Part shown: piece by piece, positions 60,230-64,000 of the stretch
How the letters are laid out: each line of letters begins with the position of its first letter
How positions within the stretch are numbered: the stretch's first letter is position 1
Notes under the pieces: generated by a model
The model's input: only the letters and a program-made list of their open reading frames with translations
Database searches by the model: none
What the model was told of the DNA's origin: nothing
Assembly (NCBI RefSeq): GCF_910592395.1
Contig: NC_088314.1
Coordinates: 12,834,001-12,898,000, forward strand
Length of the DNA stretch: 64,000 nt
Direction: 5' to 3'
From: Lineus longissimus
Lineage: Eukaryota > Nemertea > Pilidiophora > Heteronemertea > Lineidae
Made by a program: the position numbers and the translations under genes

Positions 60230-61489
60230 TCATTCCATTATATGTGAAGTTTCATTTGTGGCAGGATGCTTTACACACAGTAAGGATGGGGACTGATGGA
60301 TGTTGAACTGGACAAGTTTGTGATCAGAATAATATGATTCATGTACAATAAGAGAGAAAATATCTGGATTTATGTTTGTGTATACGAGGTCCAACATACT
60401 GTGATAGTCTGTTGTTTCTTCTTGCACATACTGTGTACATTTGTAGAGGGACATCATTGTAGTACATAGATTTTGAAATTCCTGACTAGGTTTTAAGCCA
60501 TCTATATTGAAATCACCCATGAATACTATAGCTTTATCTGTTATTAGGTTTGACGACAGATTATTGAGTGTGTGAAGTAGGTTTGCATATGGTACTGAAG
60601 GTGATCGATATATTGAGACAACTTGAACCAGATCATTACACACTTCTATTACCTGGCAGGTTACTTCAACATTCATGTGATGTGTATAACTGAATGATAC
60701 AACTGGAAAGTTGTTGTCCTGATAAATTGTAATACCATGACAATATGATGATGGATGATTATTCACATGGGTATCAAACCCGTTCAGTTGATATTCAGGG
60801 TTTGTGTAATCTGGGGAAACTCTACATTCAACTAAACATATAAGATTTGAGGTTTTGTGGGTGTAGTTGGTATTTACATCATGGAAATGTGATTTCAAAG
60901 ATCTGATATTCTGGAACGACATTTGGAATAAAATACATGTACTTGTCTTATGCATGTATTTATCTAGACACAAAACAGAATTTGTTCGGAGCCGATGCAT
61001 TTCTTGCATGACATCCTTATTGACTTTTATATCTGCTGGATTGAAATTTTTTAAGTGTAATTTTGATATTGTCTTGCATCTGCTTAAACCAACATAATGC
61101 ATATGATCAACTTGTCTATTTTCAAAGTTTATGACAATCTCATCTAACGTATCACCTTGTGCCCGATGAATTGTTTTTGCTGTAGCAGGCCGTAGTGGGA
61201 ATTGCTTTCTTATAATGGTAGCAGAACCATTTCTTCCATATAAGAATTGACGAGTGATTTGCATGATTGGTGTCCATTCTTTCTTTATGCCTTCAGTGAA
61301 GAGGTGACGATTCAGAGATCTCTTCTTCAGACCAATGTTTTTTTCATAGAATTTAACCCAGATTACAGATGGTTGAATCTTTTTCAGAAGACAAGGTGCT
61401 CCATCAGTAAGTCCATCTTCTGTGTTAAGATTTGATGTCAAATCATATAACAATCCTTCTGATAAGTGAATTGTTTTTGCTAAGCCCAT
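60230..61489 (-). pseudogene. Helentron helicase C-terminal part plus EEP endonuclease
   Basis: The first ~175 residues are the end of a PIF1/Helitron helicase: NTEDGLTDGAPCLLKKIQ, ATAKTIHRAQGDTLDEIVIN and HYVGLSRCKTISKLHLKNF. The rest is an endonuclease/exonuclease/phosphatase domain with FQNIRSLKSHF, ICLVECR (catalytic Glu), VFMGDFNIDG (Asp/Asn), LDLVYTN and YYSDHKLVQF (Asp/His). Helicase fused to an AP-like endonuclease is the hallmark of Helentrons. The Rep nuclease domain and helicase motifs I-III are missing at the N end: the frame opens at 61489 with no upstream coding visible before R9 at 61695. An upstream exon cannot be excluded (TTAG precedes the ATG). Stop TAA is inside 60230-60232. 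Confidence 0.85.
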
Positions 61490-61694
61490 ACTAACATACT
61501 AACACCGCCAAATGGTAATTTATTTCCTTTTATTTCTTGCAGTCTTAAGTGGATTTAATTAAACATATTGTGCCCCACCATCGAAATTTCATCTATAAAA
61601 AGAACTGTCATTTTCCCCAACCTGCATCTTAATGTGTTTAATTTCTCAGATGTTAGTCTTTTGTAATTACATAGGCTCTGATAAGCTGGAATAG

Positions 61695-63301
61695 AATGAA
61701 ACGGCCAGGGGCCATTGTGCTCACCGTAAGTATTTTTAGTAGACAGTTACAGAAAGTGCTACAGTATGTAGGCCTCTCATAATTTATACATGCATCTGTG
61801 ACCAGTTAAGAGCCGGCCCTGGCCAAGTGGTGAATCCGAGACTTGTGGTTCCAAGCTTGTAGAGTCTAGGTGAAAATGATAGTGAAGAAATGTGCCACTC
61901 CATGACAATGGTGAATATATTTTTAACTTTGACCTCAGTGACCCTGACATGTAGGTCAAATAACAAACCAGGGTGATATGTGATGTAGACACATCCACCC
62001 GACCATAACAATTCCATCACTCGTTACACTACAGCAATCGGCAAAAACGATTTCCAAGATGGCCGCCTAATTAAATCTATGGCACCAAATAAATCAAAAA
62101 ATGAAGAAAATGTAAAATAGAACTCAGAAAAGAAAATATGTGATGTATCCTTGCTAGGGGTACCCACCATAAAATTTTTATCAAAAACTAATCAATAATA
62201 AATGAGATATTGCACTTTTTAAGAATTCGGTTTTAGCCCCCTGGTGACCAAGCCAAGAATCAAACCGAAGGGAAATTCAGTGTCAGGGTACATATGACCT
62301 TGGGCATGATGTATAGAAAGTTTAAGGTTCACAGCACAAGCGGTAAAGAAACGTGCCACAGGATACGACGCCGGACGACGGACGCCAGAGACCTCTGGCG
62401 GCGAGATTGTGAACTCAGGTGGATGAGGTTGGTTTAAAACCTGGCAATGGCACAGGCATTACAAATACAAAGCAAAATTTATACAAAACAAATAGGCCTA
62501 GGCCTTCCATGTTTCAATGATATTTATTCCAAGTGAATCTGGTGCACTCAGTTGAATCTATTTATAGTGTGACACAAAACAAGAGCGAGGGTCGGTTCAT
62601 AACATGACTTTAGGCAGGCACATGGCAGACACTGACACTTTGTCTTTGGGCTGATTTTTTAAACATCAATTTTACTGATTCTTCTGTGTTAATGATCACA
62701 TGACCTAGGACGTCATGTGTAGGCCTATTCAATTTCAAGTAAAAAGCTTTAGCCGTTAAAATAACGTACAATGTTCCACCCTTCACGACAAATTTACACC
62801 ACTTTCCCCTCAGTGACCTTGAAGATTACGCCACATCAACCTGATTTTTGGTCAACATGTTCAGCTACATAAGAGGTGTCTACATACCAAATTTAAAGAC
62901 TGCAGGACTAATGAAGGCAAAACGTGCTACTATCGGTGAAATTTTAGAGTTTGACCTCTGTGACCTTTACAAGTAGGTCAAATCAAAAACCCGTATGATA
63001 TGTGATGTATCCTTGCTAGGGGTACCCACCATAAAATTTTTATCAAAAACTAATCAATAATAAATGAGATATTGCACTTTTTAAGAATTCGGTTTTAGCC
63101 CCCTGGTGACCAAGCCAAGAATCAAACCGAAGGGAAATTCAGTGTCAGGGTACATATGACCTTGGGCATGATGTATAGAAAGTTTAAGGTTCACAGCACA
63201 AGCGGTAAAGAAACGTGCCACAGGATACGACGCCGGACGACGGACGACGGACGCCGGACGACGGACACAGAGCTTTGGTATAGACTCCCCTACGGTGAGC
63301 C
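61695..63301 (+). mobile_element. Helentron-like element R9, with internal ~240-bp duplication
   Basis: Begins AATGAAACGGCCAGGGGCC and GCTCACCGTA; ends CTACGGTGAGCC then AAAAAG. A stretch from TGATGTATCCTTGCTAGGGG to GGATACGACGCCGGACGAC occurs twice, nearly identically (about 62140-62380 and 62998-63240). Both include a CCCCCTGGTGACC block. The GAC-type repeat near the right end is short. Same subfamily as R1. Confidence 0.72.
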
Positions 63302-63900
63302 AAAAAGCAGCATGTATTGTACTTCCATTCACGTGATGAGCTGCTTTCCCAGTTGGTGCAACAATTAATAATTTTATATCATCAGTCTTATTTTTTTAGC
63401 CCAATTTTGCGAGCATTCTGACATGCGTGAAAAAAAATCAGCGACATTTTCCTTCACTGTCGTCAACAAGGTGGTATGAAATGCTCTGTGTGATTGCTTG
63501 ACAATAATATTGGCAATGTACAGGCCCTGGTGAGCGCATTTTAGGATGACCGCAGGATACAATGACGGACACTATGCTAGATACACTATGCTAGATAAAA
63601 TACTAACACAATGCAGTACAAAAATCTCCCTTTATTACTACATGAGGTCTACGAACAATCAAAATAAAATCTAAAGTCCAGCGGACTATAGTAACAGCGG
63701 ATATACACAAAAGTCAATGTACACGAAATAGTTGTGAGCCAGTCCCAGGCACTGGTTTTAACATGTAGCTCGTCTCCAGGCTAAATGCCATACATTCAGC
63801 CCGCTAAACATGATACAAAATTTTAGGCTGGAGACGAGGCTTCTGGAACACGGTCAAGGTCACACTTGCCCCCACTGCAAGATGAAGTCTACGACTTCAT
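63302..63900. repeat. Non-coding interval with a hairpin
   Basis: No gene. CTCGTCTCCAGGCTAAA (about 63769) is mirrored by TTTTAGGCTGGAGACGAG (about 63822-63839), forming a stem of about 16 bp. Confidence 0.5.
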
Positions 63901-63901
63901 A

Positions 63902-64000
63902 AAAATGGCCAATTTACAGTACATTCGACCTCTGTGACCTTGAAAAGTAGGTCAAATCAAAGAAGACCCGGGTGACACATTGAATGGTTGTTAGAATTAG
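63902..64000 (+). mobile_element. R-family fragment at the window edge
   Basis: GGCCAATTTACAGTACATTC, CCTCTGTGACCTTGAAAAG and TGGTTGTTAGAATTAG match 7270-7364 of R2. 5' truncated; continues past the window. Confidence 0.75.

Noticed and set aside
56564-63301. One complete autonomous Helentron from R8 to R9
   Set aside because: The 5' end is of the CTC class and the 3' end of the GTA/TAC class, and the coding genes run on the other strand. The ends do not pair.

Overview
This is a eukaryotic (animal) genomic window. Spliced exons with GT..AG borders are common and intergenic DNA is dense with transposon debris. The element mix is BEL/Pao and DIRS-like retroelements, Helentron-type rolling-circle parts, a MULE-like gene with SWIM and Ulp1 domains, an integrase-core gene and many MITEs. 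That points to a marine invertebrate such as a hemichordate, echinoderm, lancelet, mollusc or brachiopod. I cannot name the species from sequence alone. No bacterial operon, rRNA, convincing tRNA or CRISPR array is visible.

Layout. 1-6968: a minus-strand BEL/Pao LTR element with part of its 3' LTR, a gag carrying ~33-aa repeats, and a pol that jumps from reverse transcriptase to the integrase tail. 7149-8284: one of about ten copies of a recurring non-autonomous element (called R here) that looks like a Helentron-associated element. 9380-14871: a three-exon integrase-core gene with one in-frame stop. 14958-20743: MITEs and TIR elements, some nested. 21572-31103: an R copy split by a DIRS-like element, itself split by a 3.4-kb element carrying an 81-bp satellite and a 945-bp MITE. 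31226-43983: a plus-strand multi-exon gene encoding a UBX-like beta-grasp domain and a C-terminal HECT ubiquitin ligase domain. 43985-46236: two more R copies. 47.8-49.6 kb: an inverted minisatellite pair and a decayed Pao RNase H fragment. 49623-56267: a HARBI1-like exon on the minus strand, head to head with a plus-strand MULE-derived SWIM/Ulp1 gene whose last intron holds an element with minisatellite termini and a kinase exon. 56564-61489: an R fragment, a ~170-bp tandem array derived from a coding exon, a four-exon OB-fold (RPA-like) gene and a helicase-endonuclease ORF of Helentron type. 61695-64000: further R copies.

Most genes here are mobile-element genes or derived from them, and several carry clear lesions: in-frame stops, single-base frameshifts, or lost catalytic domains. 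The best candidates for something under-described are (1) the R family, whose paired subterminal repeats change together between copies and whose body carries CTCF-like and nuclear-receptor-like motifs; (2) three unrelated elements whose inverted ends are themselves tandem minisatellites; (3) the same-strand pairing of an integrase-core gene with a UBX-HECT ligase gene.
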